Source: an uncultured Bacteriovoracaceae bacterium (GTDB taxonomy: Bacteria; Bdellovibrionota; Bacteriovoracia; Bacteriovoracales; Bacteriovoracaceae). Taken from it: 64,000 nucleotides of DNA. Below, in pieces: positions 16,661-25,607 of this stretch. The stretch lies in contig CATLOT010000013.1 of NCBI GenBank assembly GCA_950054155.1, positions 1-64,000 of the forward strand, written 5' to 3'. Every line of letters starts with the position of its first letter. The first letter of the stretch is position 1. The notes beneath the pieces were generated by a model. That model searched no databases. It was not told the DNA's origin and worked only from the letters and a program-made list of their open reading frames with translations. Position numbers and translations under genes: made by a program.

Positions 16661-18511
16661 ATGCGAATTCTGATACTTACCCTTTTTCTAACATTAAAGA
16701 GCGTCTATGGTGCTGGCGTTGGTCAGGCCATTGCAAATGGTCTTGGGAGTCTGTCTTCAGGAATTAGCGAAATTAACCTTGAAAGTGATGCTCTTGGAAT
16801 TGATAAAGGCATCGTTGCGGGAACAATTATTGGTCTTTCAAGAACAGTTGAAAAGAATCCATTTCCTACCTCTAAAGAGGATCAGTTCCTCGTCAAAGAT
16901 TATATGAAGATTGGCTATCAATTGGGCGCGGGCTTTGTTGTCAGTGGTATCGTCAGCTACGTGCAGGAGTGGACCTTAGTCTATCCCGTGGCAACCAATA
17001 TGAAAGGGACCCTCAGTCGCAAGTTTATCGTGGATCTTTTCCTTCCCGTGCGCGTCGCTGGTTATGAAGACAGTGCCATTATTAATAAACTGCCCCAGGA
17101 CTATAGTTTAATACGAGAAGTAAGTCTTCAAGGACATGGACGCATTAAACTTGGTGGTGGCGTCCCCTTTCTTATCGGCATTGAAGGCAGGGCCGGAAAG
17201 GTTCTCTTTAACCGTCATCTTCTTAAAAGAAGACCTCAAGAAGGTCTTAGTGTTATGAGAGAGACCGGAGACTATTGGCATCTTGCGAGTGAATTATGGA
17301 TGAACCTCGCTCTCTTTAATCTCCCCATCGCCGACAATGAAATGAAAATAGGTGATTCCACAAGAGTCTATTTAAAGATACCTGAGCGTGACTATAGAAA
17401 TGAAAGGACGGCCCAACTCGCGCGCTCTTTACTAAGTGGCAAGGCCAATGAACAACTTGAAGACCTTATAAGAGACGAAGGTGTGAGTCGAGTCATTAAG
17501 ACTCAGTTTAAAGAGTCCTATGCAGGCCTTAATTTCATCGCTCTCTTTAATAGAGAAACCTTTACTCGAGAGGACTATGTAACAGACACTCTTTATAACG
17601 AAGGAAACCCACCGACAGAGAGTGAGTGGTGGGTTTATCAAGATCGTCATATTCAAGAGTGGACCACGGGACTTCAAAGCGAGACGATGAAAAGTCAGGT
17701 CTTTCTTGAAGGCCAGTGGCAAGAGGATGGTCTTAGAAATCCACTTCTCTCCCTTCATATTAGCGCCCATGACTTTGAGACCACTCAGGAGGAGTATGAT
17801 TCTGTTTACTATCCTCTCTTAAGAAAATTTGAAAGTGGTGCTCAGGGAATTATTCCCTCCCATGAAACAAGACTCCCTTTAGAGGACCTACCCTATTCTC
17901 AAACTCAGCTAATATTTCGCTACGATGAGAGCGACCTTTTAAAACTCCTCGCTCTCTCCGAACGCGACTGGTTCGACGCCCTAGAGACGGTAACAGGCAA
18001 GAAGAGTTCCTTTTGGAAGCAAACGGCAAAGACAGGCTTTCATGGCCGTGAACGCTCACGCTTGCGCCAAAATCGGATGACCTTACGGGATCTTCAAATG
18101 GCCAAAAAAGTCATGAGCATTCTTCGCCTATGGAAGAAAGCACAGAAGCTTAAAAAGAACTCTTCAAGAAAGGATCAAACGGCCGCTCTTAGGATCATTG
18201 GTTATGCCATGAGAAGAAGCCTGATGATAGGGGATCGCGCTTGGAATACCAAACTCTTAGAGGCCCTAGAGATCATGGTGCCAGCAAGCCAAAAGGTCCT
18301 TGGCTTTACCTTATATCCTCAAGACATCAATCGTTTGTCGGGGACGCCTCTTGCTGTAAAAGAGGTCCATCGCCTCGTTAGGGATAAGAACGTCGATCAC
18401 TTAAGTCAGGAAACAGTAAAAAATCTTTTGACCTTTTTAAGACCGCGCTACAATATGCTCTTAGATGATCCTAGCGAGATTTATCATCACTTTCGCACCT
18501 TTGCCCCTTGA
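16661..18511 (+). CDS. Large secreted protein of unknown function, 616 residues
   Basis: The ATG at 16661 opens directly on a signal peptide (MRILILTLFLTLKSVYGAG). The alternative TTG at 16592 adds a polar leader and is less likely. The N-terminal half includes Gly-rich and beta-type segments (QGHGRIKLGGGVPFLIGIEG), and residues ~460-560 are strongly basic and helical (RERSRLRQNRMTLRDLQMAKK). It matches no family I know. The downstream lexA promoter overlaps its TGA stop. A role in the envelope is inference from the signal peptide only. Confidence 0.65.
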   Translation: MRILILTLFLTLKSVYGAGVGQAIANGLGSLSSGISEINLESDALGIDKGIVAGTIIGLSRTVEKNPFPTSKEDQFLVKDYMKIGYQLGAGFVVSGIVSYVQEWTLVYPVATNMKGTLSRKFIVDLFLPVRVAGYEDSAIINKLPQDYSLIREVSLQGHGRIKLGGGVPFLIGIEGRAGKVLFNRHLLKRRPQEGLSVMRETGDYWHLASELWMNLALFNLPIADNEMKIGDSTRVYLKIPERDYRNERTAQLARSLLSGKANEQLEDLIRDEGVSRVIKTQFKESYAGLNFIALFNRETFTREDYVTDTLYNEGNPPTESEWWVYQDRHIQEWTTGLQSETMKSQVFLEGQWQEDGLRNPLLSLHISAHDFETTQEEYDSVYYPLLRKFESGAQGIIPSHETRLPLEDLPYSQTQLIFRYDESDLLKLLALSERDWFDALETVTGKKSSFWKQTAKTGFHGRERSRLRQNRMTLRDLQMAKKVMSILRLWKKAQKLKKNSSRKDQTAALRIIGYAMRRSLMIGDRAWNTKLLEALEIMVPASQKVLGFTLYPQDINRLSGTPLAVKEVHRLVRDKNVDHLSQETVKNLLTFLRPRYNMLLDDPSEIYHHFRTFAP

Positions 18512-18535
18512 CTTACGCATTTCTTACGCCATAAT
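18508..18535 (+). promoter_or_regulatory. lexA-dinB promoter with a candidate LexA operator
   Basis: TTGACT (18508-18513) and CATAAT (18530-18535) are 16 bases apart. Between and overlapping them is the direct repeat TTAC-N7-TTAC (18513-18516 and 18524-18527). The layout copies the alphaproteobacterial LexA box GTTC-N7-GTTC with a different half-site. Only six bases separate the -10 from the lexA ATG at 18542, so the transcript would be leaderless. The promoter overlaps the stop codon of the previous gene. Confidence 0.6.
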
Positions 18536-18541
18536 AGTTTT

Positions 18542-19162
18542 ATGGGATTAACAAAGAAACAACACGAAGTTTATCAGTATATTAAAACCTATAGCGAAGA
18601 AAAGGGCTATGCTCCTACTCAGCGCGAGATTAAAGAGCATTTTGGTCTTAAGAGCTACGGCTCCGTTCAGCGCTACCTCAAGTATCTTAAAGATGCTGAT
18701 CTTCTCTCCACCGATTGGAATGCCAAACGTGGCCTTACTCTGACAGAGAGTGAAAAAACAGATCAGGGGGCTTCCTTTGAAAGTGAGATCCCCCTTCTCG
18801 GTGATGTTGCCGCTGGTAATCCCATTGAGGCCCTTGAAAACCCTACGGAGAACATCATGGTTCCCACTCATCTTCTTAATCCAGGCTCACAGCATTTTGC
18901 TCTGCGAGTGCGAGGTGACTCCATGATTGAAGATGGTATTCTCGATGGGGACCTTGCCATTCTTAAGCATGTTCAAAATGCCCATGCAGGAGAGACTATT
19001 GTTGCCGTTATCGACGGAGAGGCGACCCTTAAGAAATTCTATAAGAAGAAGAATCATATCGAGCTTCATCCTGCCAATGCAACGATGGTTCCCATTATCG
19101 TCGACTCTCAACAAGACTGTAAGATTGTCGGTCGTCTGATTGGGCTTTTTCGCTCCTATTAA
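18542..19162 (+). CDS. lexA: LexA repressor
   Basis: A full-length 206-residue SOS repressor. The N-terminal winged helix-turn-helix has the usual GYAPTQREI block. The self-cleavage site is Ala91-Gly92 in DVAAGNP, and the catalytic dyad is Ser127 (RGDSMIEDGI) with Lys164 (ATLKKF). On DNA damage, RecA-stimulated cleavage would lift repression. dinB follows after five bases, so repressor and translesion polymerase are co-regulated. There is no Shine-Dalgarno; the mRNA appears leaderless. Confidence 0.97.
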   Translation: MGLTKKQHEVYQYIKTYSEEKGYAPTQREIKEHFGLKSYGSVQRYLKYLKDADLLSTDWNAKRGLTLTESEKTDQGASFESEIPLLGDVAAGNPIEALENPTENIMVPTHLLNPGSQHFALRVRGDSMIEDGILDGDLAILKHVQNAHAGETIVAVIDGEATLKKFYKKKNHIELHPANATMVPIIVDSQQDCKIVGRLIGLFRSY

Positions 19163-19167
19163 AAACT

Positions 19168-20334
19168 ATGGGCGCTCCACATCTCAATCTAGATAGTGAA
19201 AAGAGAAAGATAATTCACGTCGATATGGACTGCTTCTTTGCCGCCGTTGAAGAACTTGATAATCCTTCTTTAAAAGGCAAGGCCGTCGCCGTTGGGGGCA
19301 GCCCTTCAGGTCGTGGGGTTCTTTGTACGGCGAATTATGAAGCGAGAAAATTTGGAGTAAGAAGTGCGATGAGCTCTGCCCATGCTCTAAAAAAGTGCCC
19401 GCATCTTATTTTCATTCGTCCACGCTCTTCTCGCTATAAGGAATTTGCCCTCAAGATAAGAGAGATCTTTTCTCGTTACACCGACCTTATCGAACCCCTT
19501 AGTCTTGATGAAGCCTATCTTGATGTCACTCATTGTGAGCGCCATCAGGGAAGTGCCACACTTATTGCCCAAGAAATTAAGGACACCATCTTTAAAGAAA
19601 CGGGATTAACGGCCAGTGCTGGGGTAGCCCCCAATAAATTTCTCGCAAAAGTGGCGAGTGATTGGAAGAAACCCAATGGCCTCTTCACCGTAAGCCCCGA
19701 TCAGGCCAAAGACTTTGCCATGAATTTATCCCTCAAGAAAGTTCCCGGTGTAGGGGACGTCACTTTTAGGAAGTGTGTCGCTCTAGGGCTGCATACGTTA
19801 AAAGATATTCAGGAGAAACCCATCGGATGGCTTGAGATAAAGCTTGGAAAGCTTGGTCCAAGCCTTTTAAGGAAAAGCTTTGGAATAGACAACCGCCCCG
19901 TTTCAACGGGTCGACCAGCAAAGAGCATCAGCACCGAAGAGACTTACAATAAGGATTTAGAAACATTTTCAGAAATTGAAGAGCGTATCCCCTTCCTTGC
20001 TGAAGAAGCCCTTGAGCGCCTTTCTCGCCACCTCAAAAAGAAGAGTGATTGCCCAAGCCCCCACAAAATTTTTATAAAAATTAAAACCTGTCAATTCAAC
20101 TCTCACACCCACGAGGGCATTCTGCGCCACCTTGACGTTCACCTCAACGAAGAGACTCTTCGAAACACTCCTCATCTTTATCAGGACCTAATCGCTAAGG
20201 TTGTCACCCCAATGTATAAGGAGTTGTATGATCAGTGCGCTCAGACACCCTTGCGCCTTTTAGGTTTGGGATTTAGACTCAATGTGAGCTCAAGTTATGA
20301 ACTTGAACGCTTGGGACAGCTGCGCTTACTCTAA
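19168..20334 (+). CDS. dinB: DNA polymerase IV (Y-family translesion polymerase)
   Basis: This 388-residue Y-family polymerase has the catalytic carboxylates in HVDMDCFFAAVEE (residues ~17-29) and PLSLDEAYLDVT (~110-121), plus the helix-hairpin-helix KVPGVGDVT. It copies across damaged bases with low fidelity. A beta-clamp-binding peptide should lie at the C-terminus; the end reads RLGQLRLL, a fair match to QLxLF-type motifs. It forms an SOS operon with lexA. Confidence 0.96.
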   Translation: MGAPHLNLDSEKRKIIHVDMDCFFAAVEELDNPSLKGKAVAVGGSPSGRGVLCTANYEARKFGVRSAMSSAHALKKCPHLIFIRPRSSRYKEFALKIREIFSRYTDLIEPLSLDEAYLDVTHCERHQGSATLIAQEIKDTIFKETGLTASAGVAPNKFLAKVASDWKKPNGLFTVSPDQAKDFAMNLSLKKVPGVGDVTFRKCVALGLHTLKDIQEKPIGWLEIKLGKLGPSLLRKSFGIDNRPVSTGRPAKSISTEETYNKDLETFSEIEERIPFLAEEALERLSRHLKKKSDCPSPHKIFIKIKTCQFNSHTHEGILRHLDVHLNEETLRNTPHLYQDLIAKVVTPMYKELYDQCAQTPLRLLGLGFRLNVSSSYELERLGQLRLL

Positions 20335-20352
20335 ACGAGTGAAAGGATAATT

Positions 20353-22182
20353 TTGACTTCTTGGCAATTCATCACTCTCCCCTCTCGACCCGACTCAGAT
20401 GAGCACAGGTCTCTGGCACGAGATTCTTTTGAACGCGGATATAGTATTTTTGCCAATCATGAGCTTCACGGTGAGCTCTTTGAACTTTTTAACCTTGATC
20501 TCTTAAATCAATCTCAAGATTTTAATGACTGTGTAGGATTTCTCTCCAGTGGCTCTACAGGACTTCCCAAGATTGTCCTCCACAAGAAGAGCTCACTAGT
20601 AAGTTCAGCTGAAGTATCCCTCAAGCATCTTCTTAAATACTTTCCCGCTTATAAGAAAGAAGAGGTCTCTCTTTATAGCTCTCTCCCCTTATTTCATGTG
20701 GGCGGTTTTCTCAATCTCTTAAGGGATTGTCCCTTTCACCACCTCTCCTTTCGCGCTCTCTGTGAAGAAGTATCAAAAAAGAACTCCCCTGCAATCATTA
20801 TTGGAGTTCCCACGATGCTCTCTGACCTTGTTTCAAGAGAGGAGCAACATACTGATCTTCTCTTTTACTGCGGGGGCGGCCACTGTAGTGATGACCTTGT
20901 TAAAAAGGCCAATGCTCAGGGTATTGAGGTTATTCGCACCTATGGACAAACAGAAAGTTGTGGCGCCATTATTCATGCCCACAATCTTTTTGAGCCTGAA
21001 GTTTATGAAGATTGTATCGTTACCATCAAAGAAGGCCTTCTTCACTACGAGACGAAGAGGCAGGCTCGCGCTTACCTTACAACAGAAGGCCTCATTCCTC
21101 TTGAAGGCCCCATACAAACACAGGATCTCGCCACCAGAGAAGGTGGCCTTAAAATTCTAGGGCGTGCTGATCAGTTGATTATTTGTGGGGGAGAAAATAT
21201 TGACCTTTTCGAACTCCAAAAAAAACTCGCTCTCCATATCCCCTATCCTTTTACCTTAAAAGGACTTAAAGATTCACGCCTCGGTGAAGTCCCCATCGCC
21301 TTTGTTGAAGCAAGTCCTCTAGAAATCGCGCAAATGCTCCAAAAGGAAGAACTCCACAAAGGGCTTGATCGCGCTCGCGCTTTCTTAACACCACCAGATT
21401 TTAAAGGGATTAAACCCAATCTCGCTGATTACCAAAGAAAGTATGATCACTCCAAACGAATCCCTAAGAAGATACTCTTTATTCCTGGCTTTATGGGGCT
21501 GAGAGAAGAGGGAGACTTTTTAAAGACTCTTTATAATGACTATCGCAATTTTCACTATCAAGATCTCACCAGTGATCCAACCTCACCAAAGTTTTTAGAA
21601 ACTTCCCTCAAAGAACTTAAAGACTATATTGAGTATGAGAGGCCTGATCATATCTATGCCTACTCTATGGGAGCGCGGCTTTTAAATGCCATCTATAATG
21701 ATCTCACCCATAGGCCACTAACTCTTTTTATTGAAAGTTCAAAGCTTCTCCCTTCCTCTGAAGGGAAAGCGCGCCTCAAACTCGACCAAGAGCGGGCCGA
21801 AATGATTAAAGATGACTTCGAAAGCTTTCTGCACTCCTGGTATCAAGCACCTCTCTGGGCGCTTTCCCCCTCTGAACAAGAGCATATGCGGGAGCTGAAA
21901 TTTAATGGCTGGAAGGATCACACCGAGCTTCTCTGTGCGCTCCTCACTCACTTTGGCCCGGCCCATTTGCTTGCTCCAGAGCCCTCTCAAAGCGACCTTC
22001 TCAAGGAAGGCCCTAAGGTGCACTACTTTTATGGGGCCAAGGACCTCAAATATGCTCAAGAGGCAAAGCATCTTCAAAGCTTTGGTCTCAATATCTTTGA
22101 AGTGACTGGAGCAGGCCATAATATCCACTTTCAAAAGCCTCAAAGGCAACTTATGACCATAAAGGCCCTTAATTCTCTCTAA
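20353..22182 (+). CDS. MenE-MenH fusion: o-succinylbenzoyl-CoA ligase joined to SHCHC synthase
   Basis: This 609-residue protein combines two menaquinone enzymes. Residues 1-~370 are an AMP-forming ligase: P-loop SSGSTGLPKIV at ~60-72, TYGQTES, and GRADQLIICGGENI. This is MenE, which makes o-succinylbenzoyl-CoA, but with about 80 residues missing before the P-loop compared with E. coli. Residues ~372-609 are an alpha/beta hydrolase of MenH type: ILFIPGFMG, Ser438 in AYSMGARLL, Asp564 in FYGAKD and His589 in GAGHNIH, with the MenH-like lid (ERAEMIK, SWYQAPLWAL). MenH precedes MenC and MenE follows it, so the fusion carries two non-adjacent steps. It starts with TTG at 20353, supported by AAAGGAT, 18 bases after dinB. 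Confidence 0.85.
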   Translation: MTSWQFITLPSRPDSDEHRSLARDSFERGYSIFANHELHGELFELFNLDLLNQSQDFNDCVGFLSSGSTGLPKIVLHKKSSLVSSAEVSLKHLLKYFPAYKKEEVSLYSSLPLFHVGGFLNLLRDCPFHHLSFRALCEEVSKKNSPAIIIGVPTMLSDLVSREEQHTDLLFYCGGGHCSDDLVKKANAQGIEVIRTYGQTESCGAIIHAHNLFEPEVYEDCIVTIKEGLLHYETKRQARAYLTTEGLIPLEGPIQTQDLATREGGLKILGRADQLIICGGENIDLFELQKKLALHIPYPFTLKGLKDSRLGEVPIAFVEASPLEIAQMLQKEELHKGLDRARAFLTPPDFKGIKPNLADYQRKYDHSKRIPKKILFIPGFMGLREEGDFLKTLYNDYRNFHYQDLTSDPTSPKFLETSLKELKDYIEYERPDHIYAYSMGARLLNAIYNDLTHRPLTLFIESSKLLPSSEGKARLKLDQERAEMIKDDFESFLHSWYQAPLWALSPSEQEHMRELKFNGWKDHTELLCALLTHFGPAHLLAPEPSQSDLLKEGPKVHYFYGAKDLKYAQEAKHLQSFGLNIFEVTGAGHNIHFQKPQRQLMTIKALNSL

Positions 22183-22311
22183 AGCAGTGCCAACCCCAAT
22201 GGTCACTGGTTTTCAGACTCTTTTCTTTCCTAAAAAGACGTAACTCCCTGATATCCTTGGGAATGGTCCCTAAGTCTCCTTGCCAAACAACTTTTTTTCA
22301 CAAAGGAAGCT

Positions 22312-22317
22312 TATAAT
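22312..22317 (+). promoter_or_regulatory. -10 element upstream of the 677-residue protein gene
   Basis: A perfect TATAAT about 64 bases before the ATG at 22382. No convincing -35 lies at 16-18 bases (AACTTT is the best). The rest of the 199-base gap shows only an imperfect hairpin near 22258-22277 without a T run. Confidence 0.35.
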
Positions 22318-22381
22318 TTAAGGGAAGGTCATTGAAATTACGATAAGTCACTATGATCTCAATTAAAACCGGAGACTCGTT

Positions 22382-24415
22382 ATGAGACGGACAACTAAAA
22401 ACTCTTCTCTTATGTGGACCCTCAAACTCTTAAGGAGTGGATTCCTCTGCTACTTTCTCGCCATTGGTTTTTCACCAGTAGTAAACGCCAATGATAATCT
22501 TCAAAGGAATGCTCCGACAACAGCGGTATCTGGTGGACATGGAGCTGCGACAAGTACCCCTGTTGAAAATATTGATGCCAATGGTGATGGTAAGGCAAAC
22601 GAAATTAAAGTTGAAGGGAATGATCTTAAGGCCGGCTCTAAGTTTCTTTTTTCCAATATTGCTCTCTTTGCTAGTGGCTTCTTTGCACCAACTCTTATTA
22701 AAGCTTGTCCCAAAACACCCTCTGTTTGGATTTTTGCGGGCTCAGCTCTCCTCTATGTTGCTAACGAGATCGGTCTTTTCACTGGGTTTAATAAAGCGAT
22801 TAACAGAGAAATGGTTGCTTATCTTGGCCGAGGTGATGAAGATCGACAAATTGATTCTCTAGAAGCTGCTTCAAAACAAACACGTGAAGCTCAAAAAGCC
22901 GCTAAGAAAAGAGCGATGATCTCTAAGATTACGGCGGCTGGTTTTGCTGCGGCCTCGGCCATGGCCTTTGCCGAAAGAGCAGACCTCTTTGGCCTTACGG
23001 GATGCAAGCCCGCGACTGGCTCCTATTTTAATCCACAACCAAAGAATCTTCTTCTTATTAATCCCCAAAGGTTTGCAATGGCTGAGTATTATTTCTCACA
23101 GCAACCAATGGAAAGATTTGTATCCGAACTCTCCAATGACATTAGCCTTTATCAAAGTCAGCCTACCCCTCATTTTAAGGAGAATGGTCTAGGCCAAAAA
23201 ATGATGAATTACCTTATAGGAAATACTTACGCTCAAGTCGGAACTGACAAGGATGCCAAAATTGTTGAAGATAAGGATGGAGAGAAAACCATCGTTGTAA
23301 ACTCCGTTGGCGCCAAACTGGCCGCAACTGGTCTTGGTGTAGCCGGTGGTCTTGCCGTCATGAAATACGCCAAAACAGCAGGGCCTGCTGTTAAAAAATT
23401 TGTTAAAGAACCTATCACTCGTGGCATAGGTTTTGGTGTTTTTTCTGCAACTGCCTTTATGGCAGCGAAAGAATCTGAAGAAGCGGCCCAAAAACTTGAT
23501 ACTCGTGCGAAGGAATATGACCGTCTTGCCGATAGCCTCAGAAGTCAAACAAGTCAGGATATTGGTCTTGAAACAGGAGCGACACATAGTCTAATCGATG
23601 GATCTATTCAAGGCATTGATAATGGCTCCAATAAAGGTATATCAAATAATGACGCTTGCTTCACAGGCGGAGCAGGACAAATTGTTGTTGATAGTAACTG
23701 TTCTTGTTCACAGAATAACTCTTGTAAGAAGCCAGAGATACCTAACCTAACGAAGCTTCCTGACTTTGGAGGACAAAGCCTTCTCTCTGATTCCATGAAA
23801 TCTCTGAGTGCAGCGGGTAGCAACCTCTACTCTGGGCGCCTCAAAGCCGGTAGCACAGAAGGTAATAAGCTTGTTAATAGCGCCGCTCGTATCACCAAGC
23901 TTCGTGATGCGCTTAAAGACAAAATTAATAAAGATCGTCTCGCCAAAGGAAATGATGCCATTGACTTTGCCAAAGCGGAAAAAGGTATGGAGGGCTTTCT
24001 CAAAAGAGAACTTGATGGTGCCTTTAATAGGCTCACACCTGCTGAACAAAGAACACTTGCAAATCTCAGTGGCGGAATTGGTAGAGGTAGCGATGATGAC
24101 GCCAATGAGGAGAAAGAAGATAAAGAAGGAGAAGGTACAGGAAGTGGCACAACAGCTGTTGCCGCTACCGATATCAATCCTAATCCTGGCAAGGCCAATG
24201 CGAATGCAGATGGAGGCACATGGGACTTTGACTTTGGTGAAGAGGCCCAAGGAAGTGCTGAGCAAGATGCTATGGCCCAGGCCCTAGAAGCTGAAGAAGA
24301 TCAGGACTATGTTGTTAAGGGTGATATTAATGATGATCGTCATAAGAACCTCTTTAATATCATTACAAGACGCTACTTAAAGTCAGCTTATCCCGTTATT
24401 TTTGAAGAAAAATAA
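22382..24415 (+). CDS. Large membrane/secreted protein of unknown function, 677 residues
   Basis: CGGAG lies eight bases before the ATG. The N-terminus has a long signal or anchor (residues ~14-36), then a DANGDG calcium-type loop (D65-G70). Hydrophobic segments follow at ~83-102 and ~108-130, with further Ala/Gly-rich helices later (~185-200, ~310-330, ~355-370). Residues ~430-450 hold a cysteine cluster (DACF, NCSCSQNNSC). The C-terminal third is acidic and low in complexity (EEKEDKEGEGTGSG) and ends with a conserved-looking basic tail. I recognise no family. It ends at a strong shared hairpin. Confidence 0.65.
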   Translation: MRRTTKNSSLMWTLKLLRSGFLCYFLAIGFSPVVNANDNLQRNAPTTAVSGGHGAATSTPVENIDANGDGKANEIKVEGNDLKAGSKFLFSNIALFASGFFAPTLIKACPKTPSVWIFAGSALLYVANEIGLFTGFNKAINREMVAYLGRGDEDRQIDSLEAASKQTREAQKAAKKRAMISKITAAGFAAASAMAFAERADLFGLTGCKPATGSYFNPQPKNLLLINPQRFAMAEYYFSQQPMERFVSELSNDISLYQSQPTPHFKENGLGQKMMNYLIGNTYAQVGTDKDAKIVEDKDGEKTIVVNSVGAKLAATGLGVAGGLAVMKYAKTAGPAVKKFVKEPITRGIGFGVFSATAFMAAKESEEAAQKLDTRAKEYDRLADSLRSQTSQDIGLETGATHSLIDGSIQGIDNGSNKGISNNDACFTGGAGQIVVDSNCSCSQNNSCKKPEIPNLTKLPDFGGQSLLSDSMKSLSAAGSNLYSGRLKAGSTEGNKLVNSAARITKLRDALKDKINKDRLAKGNDAIDFAKAEKGMEGFLKRELDGAFNRLTPAEQRTLANLSGGIGRGSDDDANEEKEDKEGEGTGSGTTAVAATDINPNPGKANANADGGTWDFDFGEEAQGSAEQDAMAQALEAEEDQDYVVKGDINDDRHKNLFNIITRRYLKSAYPVIFEEK

Positions 24416-24425
24416 GAACCCTATT

Positions 24426-24448
24426 CACTAGGGGCTAAGCCCCTAGTG
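24426..24448. terminator. Bidirectional hairpin between convergent genes
   Basis: CACTAGGGGC-TAA-GCCCCTAGTG is a perfect 10-base-pair stem with a three-base loop. It lies 11 bases past the stop of the 677-residue protein gene and contains the TAG stop of the opposing permease gene (24435-24437). T runs are short on both sides, so it may work as a bidirectional but imperfect intrinsic terminator. Confidence 0.7.
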
Positions 24449-25598
24449 TTCTAATATACGTCAGATAATTCACATCTTTTTTAAACGACTTAAGAGAAAG
24501 CCAGGCAAAGAGAAGGCTTATAATAAAGGGTATGAAAAAGCTTGTGAGCACTCCAAAGAGCGTCATTTGAACAGGTATTTTTCGATCCACAAAGACGTCA
24601 GGCATGACATTGATTCCATAGTGATCAAGTCCTACCAGAAGGACCGTGGCAAGAATAAGCCCCATGGCCACACTTAAGAAAGTAAGAAGAGAGAGGAAGA
24701 CCTTTGTGGAAGTGAAAACATTTTCCTCTGACACTCCTAGAACCCAAAAGCTTGCGAGATCCGTTTTAATTTTACTAAAGAAAATAAGAAGCCCACTAGT
24801 GATGGCCAGGCTCACTAAGAGGGTCATGGCACTAAAGAGGAAGACCATCACAATGGTTTCAAGGTTAAGCGCCCAAACAAGAGTCGAATTAACCTCTTCC
24901 CAGCTCTTATAGACACTCCCCTTTGGCCCATACTGAGTAAGAAGCTCTTCGACAGCGCTCCTATCATAATCTCCGTAAAGGCGAATTTTATTGACGACCT
25001 TCTTTCCAATAATTGCTTGCACCCTAATCATCTTCGCCCAACCGTGAAAGTCATCTATTTCAGGCACATCTGTATTAATGAGGTAATCAATATTGAGAGA
25101 GGCCATCCGCGGGATGCCACCAATAAAGCTATCAAGATGGGCTGGGCTCATGAGGCGCACGAGATCACCGCTACCACTATTGAGCTTATAGGCTAGAGGC
25201 CTAGGCAAGACGAGTTCTTTTAGACCATTCGTCTTTAAAGGTGCCGGAAGTTGGTCCTCTTTAAGACCGTGGATAATAATGGGGGCGTAGAATTGACCGT
25301 ATTTCACCAAGAGTTCAAGTTCTAGTTCCGTAAGAGGAGTGGCTTCAATTTTCTGCAGGTTTTCAAAAAGAGGAGCTATCTCTTCTTCTTTCACAAGGGG
25401 AAAACTAATAACACCACTGCCACTTACAACTTTTGAGCGGTTAATAAGCTTTTCTTGAAGGCCTCCCATTGTACTTTGAAGGACAAAGAGAGCAAAACTA
25501 GAGATGACAAGGCCAAAAATTGCGATAAAGAGCAATTTTTGGCGTGTCTTAGCATGCAGTAAATAGCTAAAGAAATAGCGTATGAACGGCCAGTTCAA
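24435..25598 (-). CDS. LolC/LolE-type ABC transporter permease
   Basis: A 387-residue FtsX-superfamily permease: one N-terminal membrane helix (~24-46), a large periplasmic domain (~50-250) and three C-terminal helices (~262-290, ~305-335, ~350-375). In LolCDE this protein extracts lipoproteins from the inner membrane for outer-membrane delivery. No LolD ATPase is beside it, which is odd. It starts at TTG (25598) with a strong AAGGAGG just before, nine bases after fadJ, and looks like the last gene of the fad operon. Specific substrate is uncertain. Confidence 0.8.
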   Translation of the reverse strand: MNWPFIRYFFSYLLHAKTRQKLLFIAIFGLVISSFALFVLQSTMGGLQEKLINRSKVVSGSGVISFPLVKEEEIAPLFENLQKIEATPLTELELELLVKYGQFYAPIIIHGLKEDQLPAPLKTNGLKELVLPRPLAYKLNSGSGDLVRLMSPAHLDSFIGGIPRMASLNIDYLINTDVPEIDDFHGWAKMIRVQAIIGKKVVNKIRLYGDYDRSAVEELLTQYGPKGSVYKSWEEVNSTLVWALNLETIVMVFLFSAMTLLVSLAITSGLLIFFSKIKTDLASFWVLGVSEENVFTSTKVFLSLLTFLSVAMGLILATVLLVGLDHYGINVMPDVFVDRKIPVQMTLFGVLTSFFIPFIISLLFAWLSLKSFKKDVNYLTYIRTLGA

Positions 25599-25607
25599 AG
25601 GACCTCC

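Noticed and set aside
23747-24265. 172-codon frame opposite the 677-residue protein gene
   Set aside because: The plus-strand gene has a signal peptide and ribosome site and continues on both sides; this frame has neither.
24426-24448. Perfect hairpin as a REP or mobile-element end
   Set aside because: It occurs once here, lies exactly between convergent stops and is explained as a terminator.
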